Below, in pieces: positions 7,863-15,313 of a DNA stretch of 47,358 nt. The stretch lies in contig DFOK01000035.1 of the NCBI GenBank assembly GCA_002376715.1, positions 1 through 47,358 of the forward strand, given 5' to 3'. The position numbers and the translations under genes are program-made. The notes beneath the pieces were generated by a model that had not been told where the DNA came from, searched no databases, and was given only the letters and a program-made list of their open reading frames with translations. This DNA comes from Bacteroidales bacterium UBA3543 (GTDB lineage: Bacteria > Bacteroidota > Bacteroidia > Bacteroidales > UBA932). How positions within the stretch are numbered: position 1 is the stretch's first letter; the number at the start of each line of letters is the position of its first letter.

Positions 7863-9211
7863 TGACAAAATTCAATGATAAAATGAGAAAAAAATTATTT
7901 CTATTGACCCTTGCGACACTAGTCGCAGTGACATTCGCCACTTCCTGTAAAAAGGAGACGGCTGTGGAGCCCTTCTGGTACACCAATCAACCCTATTTCC
8001 TTGAAAAGCATACATTGTACGCCGAATTACCGATAGACACGTCTTGCATCGTGCTGGTCGGTGACGACTTCATAGATAGGGGTATGTGGAGTGATTTTTT
8101 CGGATCGGTCAAAGTTATCGGCAGAGGCATTACATATGACGGCACCGAACATCTTCGCTATAGAATCGGCGGTATTGCCAAAGCCCAACCCAAAAAAATC
8201 TTCCTTAGCGCGGGCGCAAGGGACATTATGCACGGAGATGATAACGCTGTTATTCTCGAACACATTTCTGAAATTTGCGGCCTCATAAAGGAGGTTTCCC
8301 CCGTAAGTCTCATTTATTATATCGGAGTCACCCCTCTGGGAGAGATGACTGCCGAACAGGTGGCACAGACCGCAGAGCTAAATAATTCACTTGCCGAATC
8401 TGCCGAGGAAACCGGCTTTACTTTTATCGATATGGCAACTGTGCTTACCGATGAAAGCGGAGCCATCAATCCCGCTTATAGTTGGAATGGTATGTTGCTC
8501 AATGGAGCCGGTTACGAGGCATACGCAAAAGCCATCGAACCCTTTATAGGTCTGACTGCCCTCAACAAAGCGCAGGAAAAAGAAGTAAAAGCCGAAAGAT
8601 TTGATCACTACAACCACCGTCTTTCCATCTTCCGCTCACTACCCAACAGCGAAGAGTCGTCAATAATAATGCTAGGCAACAGCCTCACCAATAATGCTCC
8701 CTGGAAAGAACTTTTCCCCTTCCTCAACATTCTTAACCGCGGTATCAGCGGAGATGTTATCGAAGGTATCATAGATAGAGTGGATGAGATTGCCGATGAA
8801 AATGCCAATAAAATATTCCTGATGACCTCGACCAATGACCTTCTAAACGAACAGGAGCTTCCGGTTTCCGAAATATGGGCTAAATATGAATCACTTATCA
8901 AAAAGCTCAAGGAAGAGATGCCCAATGCTCTCATTTATGTGCAGAGTGTTCTACCTCTCAATCCTAAAACAAAATTCTACGAAGGCAACAACCAGAGAAT
9001 ATTCGAACTCAACAAACTCCTTGATGCCGCAAAAGACAGATATGGATATATCTATCTTGATATCGCATCGCTTTTGAGTGATGCCAACGGAGATCTTGCC
9101 GATGCCTACACCACGGATGGTATTCATCTTAGTGCCACGGGCTATTTTATATGGGCAAAAAAACTTGCTGAAGGCAACAGATTGATTATTTTAGACCCCA
9201 ATTTTGAATAA
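7862..9211 (+). CDS. Two-domain SGNH/GDSL hydrolase lipoprotein, first domain degenerate
   Basis: A 449-aa lipoprotein (hydrophobic residues 12-26, TSCKK with Cys29). A second possible ATG is at 7883 and gives a more usual signal peptide; 7862 is kept because it overlaps the ychF stop as TAATG. Two SGNH-like domains follow. Domain 2 (about 255-445) keeps the whole set: GNSLT with Ser274, NRGISG with Gly293, STNDLL with Asn325, and DGIHLS with Asp419/His422. Domain 1 (about 60-230) has the same order of blocks, but the Ser position is Asp (VGDDF), Asn becomes Arg (GARDIM), and the DGxHL block reads NGMLLN. Domain 1 is therefore probably non-catalytic and may bind glycan. A carbohydrate or peptidoglycan deacetylase/esterase role is inferred for domain 2. 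Confidence 0.82.
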   Translation: MTKFNDKMRKKLFLLTLATLVAVTFATSCKKETAVEPFWYTNQPYFLEKHTLYAELPIDTSCIVLVGDDFIDRGMWSDFFGSVKVIGRGITYDGTEHLRYRIGGIAKAQPKKIFLSAGARDIMHGDDNAVILEHISEICGLIKEVSPVSLIYYIGVTPLGEMTAEQVAQTAELNNSLAESAEETGFTFIDMATVLTDESGAINPAYSWNGMLLNGAGYEAYAKAIEPFIGLTALNKAQEKEVKAERFDHYNHRLSIFRSLPNSEESSIIMLGNSLTNNAPWKELFPFLNILNRGISGDVIEGIIDRVDEIADENANKIFLMTSTNDLLNEQELPVSEIWAKYESLIKKLKEEMPNALIYVQSVLPLNPKTKFYEGNNQRIFELNKLLDAAKDRYGYIYLDIASLLSDANGDLADAYTTDGIHLSATGYFIWAKKLAEGNRLIILDPNFE

Positions 9212-9217
9212 AATTAT

Positions 9218-10981
9218 ATGTATAGAACACACACTTGTGGCGAACTGAGGCTTGAAAATGCCGGCCAAACCGTAACTCTTGCCGGTTGGGTTCAAAAAAA
9301 CCGCAAAATGGGCGGTATGAGCTTCATAGACCTCAGAGATCGCTACGGCATCACTCAGGTGGTAATTGACGAGTCATCATCAAGTGAACTTAACGAAAAA
9401 GTAGCCGGCCTCGGACGCGAATATGTGATCCAGGTTACAGGCATAGTAGAGGAGCGTCAGAGCAAAAATCCCCGTATTCCCACAGGAGATATCGAGATTA
9501 AACTCACCCATCTCAACATCCTCAACGAGGCTACAATCCCTCCCTTCACCATCGAAGACGAGTCGGACGGAGGCGAAGAGATCAGGGCCAAATATCGTTA
9601 TCTCGACCTGAGACGTAACCCCCTAAAACGTGCTCTTACACTTCGTCACAAGCTCGCTCACGAGACACGCAACTTCCTTGATGGCCGCAACTTCATCGAA
9701 ATAGAGACCCCTTTTCTGATCAAATCAACCCCTGAGGGGGCACGTGACTTCGTAGTGCCGAGCCGTATGCACCCGGGCGAATTTTACGCACTCCCACAGA
9801 GTCCCCAGCAATACAAACAGCTGCTGATGGTGGCGGGATATGACAGATATTTTCAGATTGTGCGCTGTTTCAGGGATGAGGATTTGCGTGCCGATCGCCA
9901 GCCGGAATTTACACAGATTGACTGCGAGATGTCATTTGTGGAACGTGAGGACGTGCTCAACACTTTCGAGGATTTGATGAAACATCTCTTCAAGAGTGTG
10001 CTTAAAGTGGAGTTTAAAGAGCAGTTTCCCCGCATCAGTTATGCAGATGCCATGAGATACTACGGCTCCGACAAACCCGACATCCGATTTGGAATGAAGA
10101 TCCGGGAGATCACCGATAAAGTCAAGGGACACGACTTTGTCGTATTCGATTCATCACCTTACATTGGTGGGATAGTAGTGGAAGGTATCGCCTCTTATAC
10201 ACGCAAGCAGATTGACGAGCTTACCGAGTGGGTTAAAAGGCCCCAGGTGGGTGCAAAGGGACTTATCTATATCAGAGTGAGCGAAGAGGGTATAAAATCC
10301 TCTATCGACAAATTTTTCTCAGCAGAAGAACTACAGGCTCTCGCAGACGATATGGGTGCAAATAAAGGTGATATGATATTTATCATGGCGGGGAAGCAAA
10401 AGAAAACTCAGGTGGCTCTCGGCACTCTCCGTATCGAACTCGGTAACCGTCTCGGACTTCGCCGTCCCGACCGGTTTGCTCCTTTGTGGGTATACGATTT
10501 CCCTTTGCTCGAATGGGATGAAGAGACAAAGCGTTTTTATGCAATGCACCACCCCTTCACCTCTCCCAAGCCTGAGGATTTGGAGAAATTTTACAGCAAT
10601 CACAAGGAAGATCTGGAGCAGGTCGCAGCCAATGCCTACGACTTTGTTCTCAACGGTACCGAACTCGGCGGCGGATCCATCCGTATCTTTGATTCCAATA
10701 TCCAGAAAAGGATGTTCGAGGTACTCGGAATGAGTGAAGAGGAGTATCTCTATAAGTTTGGATTCATGATAGATGCATTCAAATACGGAGCTCCCCCTCA
10801 CGGCGGTATCGCTTTTGGATTTGACCGTCTCTGCGCCCTTTTCGGCGGACAGGAAACCATCAGGGATTTCATCGCATTCCCCAAAAACAATACCGGCAGG
10901 GATGTGATGTGCGATGCCCCTTCGAAGATTGACGACACACAGATGGCGGAACTTTTCCTAAAAAGCACCGCTAAAAATTAG
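9218..10981 (+). CDS. aspS: Aspartyl-tRNA synthetase
   Basis: A 587-aa class II synthetase that charges tRNA-Asp. The N-terminal OB-fold anticodon-binding domain is 1-120 (TLAGWVQKNRKMGGMSFIDL). The catalytic core begins near 140 with motif 2, FQIVRCFRDEDLRADRQPEF, and motif 3 at the C-terminus, GGIAFGFDRLCALFGGQ. The bacterial GAD insertion domain lies about 300-420. IEIETPFLIKSTPEGARDFV is the motif 1 side of the active site. Length and order fit bacterial AspS. The ATG starts 6 bp after the SGNH gene stop, so it is probably in the ychF operon. No obvious terminator follows. Confidence 0.98.
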   Translation: MYRTHTCGELRLENAGQTVTLAGWVQKNRKMGGMSFIDLRDRYGITQVVIDESSSSELNEKVAGLGREYVIQVTGIVEERQSKNPRIPTGDIEIKLTHLNILNEATIPPFTIEDESDGGEEIRAKYRYLDLRRNPLKRALTLRHKLAHETRNFLDGRNFIEIETPFLIKSTPEGARDFVVPSRMHPGEFYALPQSPQQYKQLLMVAGYDRYFQIVRCFRDEDLRADRQPEFTQIDCEMSFVEREDVLNTFEDLMKHLFKSVLKVEFKEQFPRISYADAMRYYGSDKPDIRFGMKIREITDKVKGHDFVVFDSSPYIGGIVVEGIASYTRKQIDELTEWVKRPQVGAKGLIYIRVSEEGIKSSIDKFFSAEELQALADDMGANKGDMIFIMAGKQKKTQVALGTLRIELGNRLGLRRPDRFAPLWVYDFPLLEWDEETKRFYAMHHPFTSPKPEDLEKFYSNHKEDLEQVAANAYDFVLNGTELGGGSIRIFDSNIQKRMFEVLGMSEEEYLYKFGFMIDAFKYGAPPHGGIAFGFDRLCALFGGQETIRDFIAFPKNNTGRDVMCDAPSKIDDTQMAELFLKSTAKN

Positions 10982-11045
10982 TTCTTAGTCTCTAGTGAGT
11001 AGTTGGGGGTCAGATAAGTTTGGAGTAAGTGCGGGGTGGAAGTTC

Positions 11046-11585
11046 TTATTGCGCTTCTTCCTTTTCGCAATATAAAATTACGTGTTCTCCAATAAAGTCA
11101 AGGAAATCGTTGTATTGCTCCTTGGTAATCATCTCGGGAGAACTCATGATAAGCAGTTCCTGCGGTTCCGCATCCAACCGGTAAGCGAGGGAAAACCGAT
11201 AAGGAGTGAGGGTATATCCTGCATGTTCGTAAAAATGCAAACGACGTACGGATTGTTCGTCAGTGAGCGGATCAATTTCCAAGATAACCTTATGTTCCGT
11301 ATCGCGAAGGTGTTGCAACATCTGAAAGCCGTAACCATGATCACGCAACTCGGGCAAAACGGCTAAATAATCCAAATAGCGGTATGTGGGCCACTCCCAA
11401 TAAAATAGAATACCAATCAATTGATTTCCTTCCCATACCGAAATCGGGAAGAAATATGGGTCTTGACATGCACGCAAATGGTCTTTCTTTTTTCGCAGTT
11501 CGGCTATGGGAAAACTGGCCTCATACAGCTCCCAAACTTTATCCCATCGTTCAGAGTTTTCAATATCAACTCGTAAAAATTCCAT
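11046..11585 (-). CDS. GNAT-family N-acetyltransferase
   Basis: A 179-aa protein from the ATG at 11585. An in-frame extension to 11720 exists, but its first 45 residues are low-complexity and Lys/Asn-rich, and it runs into the divergent promoter region of mrp, so the shorter start is preferred. The GNAT core is seen in YLDYLAVLPELRDHGYGFQM (beta4 and the acetyl-CoA loop, here RDHGYG in place of RxxGxG), followed by LLF/HFYEHAGYTLTPYRFSL (alpha4-beta6). An earlier strand is NQLIGILFYWEW. The substrate is unknown. The gene points away from mrp and stands alone. Confidence 0.8.
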   Translation of the reverse strand: MEFLRVDIENSERWDKVWELYEASFPIAELRKKKDHLRACQDPYFFPISVWEGNQLIGILFYWEWPTYRYLDYLAVLPELRDHGYGFQMLQHLRDTEHKVILEIDPLTDEQSVRRLHFYEHAGYTLTPYRFSLAYRLDAEPQELLIMSSPEMITKEQYNDFLDFIGEHVILYCEKEEAQ

Positions 11586-11685
11586 GAATAAATTATTTTG
11601 TGGGCACAAATATACGTAACAATTTGATTGGATATCACCAATAGCATAACCTTTCCAATCAATATTTTTTGCATATTTTTTCTCC

Positions 11686-11715
11686 TTGTTGTTCGTCTTT
11701 TCTTTATTAACTTTG
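11686..11715 (+). promoter_or_regulatory. mrp promoter (TTG-N19-TAACTTTG)
   Basis: A -33-like TTG at 11686-11688 and a consensus -7 TAACTTTG at 11708-11715 are separated by 19 bp, the canonical Bacteroidetes spacing. The 178-bp gap 11586-11763 holds this promoter, the leader with the heptamer repeat, and nothing else I recognise. Confidence 0.65.
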
Positions 11716-11730
11716 TGCAATTATTAACCA

Positions 11731-11765
11731 ACTACCCACTACATACTACACACTACACACTAAAT
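11731..11765 (+). repeat. Tandem 7-bp repeat in the mrp leader
   Basis: Five back-to-back heptamers, ACTACCC, ACTACAT, ACTACAC, ACTACAC and ACTAAAT. The last one runs into the start codon of mrp at 11764. It lies downstream of the -7 box and is therefore transcribed. It is C/A-rich and G-free, so it forms an unstructured leader. Confidence 0.75.
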
Positions 11766-12669
11766 GACAAATCCTTACAATATCAAGGGTCCCTACAATC
11801 CCAATCCTCCCAAAAAGGAGCCGCAAAAGAAAAAAACCATTCTCGACCTGGACGAGAAGCAACTTACTGATGTAGATAAAATTATTGCCATAGCCTCCGG
11901 CAAAGGTGGCGTAGGCAAATCCACCGTCGCGGTCAATCTGGCGATTGCCCTTGCCCGCATGGGCTACAAGGTGGGCCTGGCCGATGCCGACGTTTACGGC
12001 CCTTCAGTGCCAAAAATGACCGGTACCGAAGGACAAATACCCGGAGTCGAAATTTATGACGCCCAAGGCAACCTTGTCGAAGATTATGGCCAGTATATCG
12101 AAGATGGCACCGAAATTATCCTTCCGATAGAAAAATTCGGTGTGAAATGGATGTCTATAGGCTATTTCGCCCGACCCGAACAGGCACTTATTTGGCGCGG
12201 CCCGATGGCTTGCAACGCCCTCAAACAGATGATCCTTCAGGTAAAATGGGGTAAGCTGGACTTTTTGCTGGTAGACCTGCCTCCGGGAACAGGAGATATT
12301 CACATTTCATTGGTACATGACATTCCGCTGGATGGAGCAATCATTGTCAGCACTCCACAAGCTGTCGCCCTTACAGACGTGGAAAAAGGCGTCAATCTTT
12401 TCAGAAATGAAAATGTCAACAAGCATATCTACGGCATTATAGAGAATATGTCCTGGTTTACTCCTGCAGAACTGCCGCAGAACAAATATTACATCTTCGG
12501 AAAAGATGGCTGCAAAGCAATGGCAGAAAAATATAACCTGCCCCTACTGGGACAGGTTCCATTAGTACAAAGTATCCGTGAGGGAGGCGACGAAGGCAAT
12601 CCCGCCGCACTCCAAGACGGACCTCTCTTTGAAGCTATGAAAGCAGCCGCTTTACAATTGTTGAAATAA
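11764..12669 (+). CDS. mrp: Mrp/NBP35-like P-loop ATPase (Fe-S cluster carrier)
   Basis: A 301-aa cytoplasmic SIMIBI ATPase thought to carry or insert Fe-S clusters. The deviant Walker A SGKGGVGKST is at residues 45-54. The second signature is LLVDLPPGTGDIHISLV, followed by ENMSWFTPAELPQNKYYIFG. The CxxC of many Mrp proteins in that last block is absent here. From memory this variant is usual in Bacteroidetes. The N-terminal MIP18/DUF59 domain found in longer Mrp proteins is also missing: only about 38 residues, Pro/Lys-rich, precede the P-loop domain. Its 3' end overlaps the convergent YqeY-like gene by 35 bp. Confidence 0.94.
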   Translation: MTNPYNIKGPYNPNPPKKEPQKKKTILDLDEKQLTDVDKIIAIASGKGGVGKSTVAVNLAIALARMGYKVGLADADVYGPSVPKMTGTEGQIPGVEIYDAQGNLVEDYGQYIEDGTEIILPIEKFGVKWMSIGYFARPEQALIWRGPMACNALKQMILQVKWGKLDFLLVDLPPGTGDIHISLVHDIPLDGAIIVSTPQAVALTDVEKGVNLFRNENVNKHIYGIIENMSWFTPAELPQNKYYIFGKDGCKAMAEKYNLPLLGQVPLVQSIREGGDEGNPAALQDGPLFEAMKAAALQLLK

Positions 12670-13084
12670 GACGGCCATCTGCCTGCCCTGCAAGGGCTTT
12701 GGTGGCCACTCCCATGACTTTGCCCATGTCGGCCGGCGATTGTGCCCCGACCTGGGCAATTATCTTTTTGATAGCCTCTTCAACCTCTTCTTCGCTCAAC
12801 TGCACGGGGAGATATTTCTCCATAATTGCAGCCTCGGCCAACTCCGCTTCGGCAAGTTCGGGACGTGACTGCTCGGTGTAGATGGCTGCGCTCTCTTTGC
12901 GCTGCTTTACCAGTTTCTGAATGATTTTGATAATGTCGGCATCGGTAAGTTCGTCCGATGCACCTGCCGCTGTTTTTGCCAGCATGATGGCTGCCTTGAT
13001 CCCCCTTATGGAGGCCAGGGCAGTTGCATCCTTTGCAAACATGGCAGCCTTAAGATCTTCCTGGATCTGTTTTTCCAAAGCCAT
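12635..13084 (-). CDS. GatB/YqeY domain-containing protein
   Basis: A 149-aa helical protein of the YqeY family, related to the C-terminal tRNA-binding tail of GatB. Typical sequence runs are LEKQIQEDLKAAMFAKDATA at the N-terminus, IIKIIQKLVKQRKESAAIY in the middle, the PVQLSEEEVEEAIKKII segment and the closing GKVMGVATKALAGQADGRLI. The exact function is unknown; a role in tRNA or amidotransferase contacts is assumed from the domain. It follows the dipeptidyl peptidase gene by 26 bp in the opposite sense of mrp, and the two mRNAs overlap at their 3' ends over 12635-12669. Confidence 0.93.
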   Translation of the reverse strand: MALEKQIQEDLKAAMFAKDATALASIRGIKAAIMLAKTAAGASDELTDADIIKIIQKLVKQRKESAAIYTEQSRPELAEAELAEAAIMEKYLPVQLSEEEVEEAIKKIIAQVGAQSPADMGKVMGVATKALAGQADGRLISTIVKRLLS

Positions 13085-13110
13085 TTTTATTTTATTTTTA
13101 CAGATTCTTA

Positions 13111-15252
13111 TTATTCCACTATATCCATCTCATCGAGAAGGTAGCCTGCTCCGCCAAATTTGTCCATTATAAAGAGGACATAGCGGATATCCACATTGAT
13201 ACAGCGCTGAAGTTCCGGCTCAAAGATGATGTCACCCGACATTGCCTCCCAGTTACCGTCAAAGGCCAGTCCTAGGAGTTCGCCATTGGCATTGAGTACG
13301 GGGCTGCCGGAATTGCCCCCGGTAATGTCACTATTGGTAATGAAACAGGCGGGCATTTCGCCATTAGGCATGGCATATCTGCCATAATCTTTGGCTTTAT
13401 AGAGCTCCTTGAGCTTTTCGGGCACGATAAACTCCCAATTGTTAGGATCTTCCTTCTGCATTACGCCCTCGAGGGTTGTGTAGTAATTGTAGATAACGGC
13501 ATCTTTGGGGGAATAAGGAAGCACTCTTCCATAAGTGAGTCGCATTGTAGAGTTGGCATCGGGATAGATGGCCTCGCCTTCACGCATCTCGAGAGTACCT
13601 GCAATATATGCCTTTTTGCCCTCGTTAAATATCTTCTGAGAGGAGGCAATCTTGGCGCGAAGCGGTGGAGTAACCAAACTGAATGATTTTGCCAACTCCA
13701 CTGCAGGATCATTTTCCACAGGAGTTCCGGTTGCAATGGCCTCAAGTACCTTTTTCTCAGACGCAAAAATGGAATTGTCAAAAATATAATCTACATAAGC
13801 ATCAATATCTCCGGCAAATTTGCTCTCTATATCTTTGTAGAATGAAGGGAGATGCTCCTCCGAGAGACGCTCTTTTGCAATCTTAATCATAGCTTTTGAA
13901 ATCTTCCTGTCCGTAGATAGGGAATAATCCTTATAGAAAGAGGTGATGCGACGGTCAAGCATATTGCCGTATTCCTCTTTTTCCTGATCGGTTGCAAAAG
14001 GAGTGGTATAGAGGCTGTTGACCATGGATGCAATGGACATTATCTCAATACGGCCCACGCTCTCGGCAAGCGTAGTATAGATGATAAGAGCCTCTGCCCT
14101 ATCTTTTACGGCATAATTGATCTTATCGAGAGCGTCGCCATATTTCTTGATACGGGACTTCTTTTTGCCCACCCATTCGGTAAACTCAGCCTCTTCCTTT
14201 GCGCGGCGTGACTCTACATTGAGTTTTGCAAATGTTTCGTTCATTCCCATCCATTTTTTCCAGCCGTTTGAAGAGCCGCTGTATTTGCTTGCATACTGGA
14301 TTTTTACTTTGGGATCGGCGAGCATATCCTCCATCATCAATTCCTGGCGCTTACCCCTGATATAAATGCTGATGGCATTGGAAATGTCACGCGTTTCAAT
14401 CAGCTCCGACTGGGTCATGAAACGGTTGGTACGGCCGGGATAGCCGATAATCATCGTATAATCGTTGGGCTGAATGCCTTTGAGGGAGATTTTCAGATGC
14501 TGCTTGGGTCTGTAAGGCACATTGTCGGAAGAATAGGGAGCGGGATTATTCTCTTTGTCCGCATATACCCTGAACATGGAGAAATCACAAGTGTGACGCG
14601 GCCACATCCAGTTGTCCGTATCTGCTCCGAATTTACCTATTGATGAAGGGGGAGCACCCACAAAACGAATATCACTGTAAACTTTTGAAACAACGAGATA
14701 GTAGGCATTTCCACCATACATCGAATAGACTCTGGCGCGTAGATATTTGTTATCGCCGACAGCCTTTCCTGTAAGATTGGCCTCGAGTTGTTTCATTGCC
14801 TTGGTGCTGTCTTTGGCGGTTTTTGCCTTTTTGAGTACCTTCTCAACATCTTTTGTGACATCAGTCATGCTCTCGAGGAATGTCACGGTGAGACCCTCTG
14901 CAGGAAGTTCCTGTGAGCGGTCCATCGCCCAATAACCATCAGCGAGATAGTCGTTCTCTACGGAGCTCAGACGCTGTATGGAACCGTAGCCACAGTGGTG
15001 ATTGGTCACTAAAAGACCCTCAGAAGAGATGATTTCTGCCGTACAACCGCCACCGAAGTGTACAATGGCGTCCTTGATGGAGGAGTTGTTGATGCTGTAA
15101 ATCTCTTCTGCCGACAGTTTGAGGCCCATCTGTTGCATTGTTTTGATATTCATCTTTTTCAGCAAAGGGAGAAGCCACATTCCTTCGTCGGCGCGCATAG
15201 GTGTTATCATAAAAACCAGCGCGAGAAGGGATACGATTGTAATTTTCTTCAT
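13111..15252 (-). CDS. S46 family dipeptidyl peptidase, DPP7-type
   Basis: A 713-aa periplasmic serine peptidase that removes dipeptides from peptide N-termini. The ATG at 15252 is used; the in-frame TTG at 15270 adds six residues with no signal-peptide logic. Residues 1-21 form a signal peptide. The catalytic His lies in LLVTNHHCGYG (His85/86) and the nucleophile is Ser648 in TGGNSGSPV. Gly666 sits 18 residues after it (LAFDGNW), matching the Gly that sets DPP7 preference for hydrophobic P1 residues; DPP11 has Arg there. This assignment uses remembered Porphyromonas numbering. The enzyme fits peptide feeding by asaccharolytic Bacteroidales. A -7 box lies at 15301-15308. Confidence 0.94.
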   Translation of the reverse strand: MKKITIVSLLALVFMITPMRADEGMWLLPLLKKMNIKTMQQMGLKLSAEEIYSINNSSIKDAIVHFGGGCTAEIISSEGLLVTNHHCGYGSIQRLSSVENDYLADGYWAMDRSQELPAEGLTVTFLESMTDVTKDVEKVLKKAKTAKDSTKAMKQLEANLTGKAVGDNKYLRARVYSMYGGNAYYLVVSKVYSDIRFVGAPPSSIGKFGADTDNWMWPRHTCDFSMFRVYADKENNPAPYSSDNVPYRPKQHLKISLKGIQPNDYTMIIGYPGRTNRFMTQSELIETRDISNAISIYIRGKRQELMMEDMLADPKVKIQYASKYSGSSNGWKKWMGMNETFAKLNVESRRAKEEAEFTEWVGKKKSRIKKYGDALDKINYAVKDRAEALIIYTTLAESVGRIEIMSIASMVNSLYTTPFATDQEKEEYGNMLDRRITSFYKDYSLSTDRKISKAMIKIAKERLSEEHLPSFYKDIESKFAGDIDAYVDYIFDNSIFASEKKVLEAIATGTPVENDPAVELAKSFSLVTPPLRAKIASSQKIFNEGKKAYIAGTLEMREGEAIYPDANSTMRLTYGRVLPYSPKDAVIYNYYTTLEGVMQKEDPNNWEFIVPEKLKELYKAKDYGRYAMPNGEMPACFITNSDITGGNSGSPVLNANGELLGLAFDGNWEAMSGDIIFEPELQRCINVDIRYVLFIMDKFGGAGYLLDEMDIVE

Positions 15253-15300
15253 ATTTAAAAATTTTGTCAAAAAATTGGTTTAATTTTAGAGTTTATCTTA

Positions 15301-15308
15301 CAAATGTA
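15301..15308 (-). promoter_or_regulatory. -7 element (TACATTTG) for the S46 peptidase
   Basis: On the minus strand TACATTTG fits TAnnTTTG and would start a leader of about 40 nt before the ATG at 15252. No -33 element is seen at the ideal distance. On the plus strand an imperfect -7 (TATCTTAC, 15294-15301) for the divergent kinase gene abuts it. Confidence 0.4.
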
Positions 15309-15313
15309 CAGAA

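Noticed and set aside
10982..11045. Possible terminator or small RNA between aspS and the GNAT gene.
   Set aside because: No convincing hairpin with a T-run and no structure beyond chance was found in the 64 bp.
11586..11720. N-terminal extension of the GNAT acetyltransferase.
   Set aside because: Low-complexity Lys/Asn-rich residues with no GNAT similarity, and the stretch lies in the mrp promoter zone.
11731..11765. Tandem repeat considered as CRISPR or as a phase-variable coding repeat.
   Set aside because: Units are 7 bp with no spacers, so not CRISPR; the tract is outside the reading frame, so it cannot shift the frame of mrp.
12445..12530. Missing CxxC in Mrp taken as loss of function.
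   Set aside because: The text ENMSWFTPAELPQNKYYIFG is, as I recall, the usual Bacteroidetes form, so the absence is a lineage trait rather than decay.
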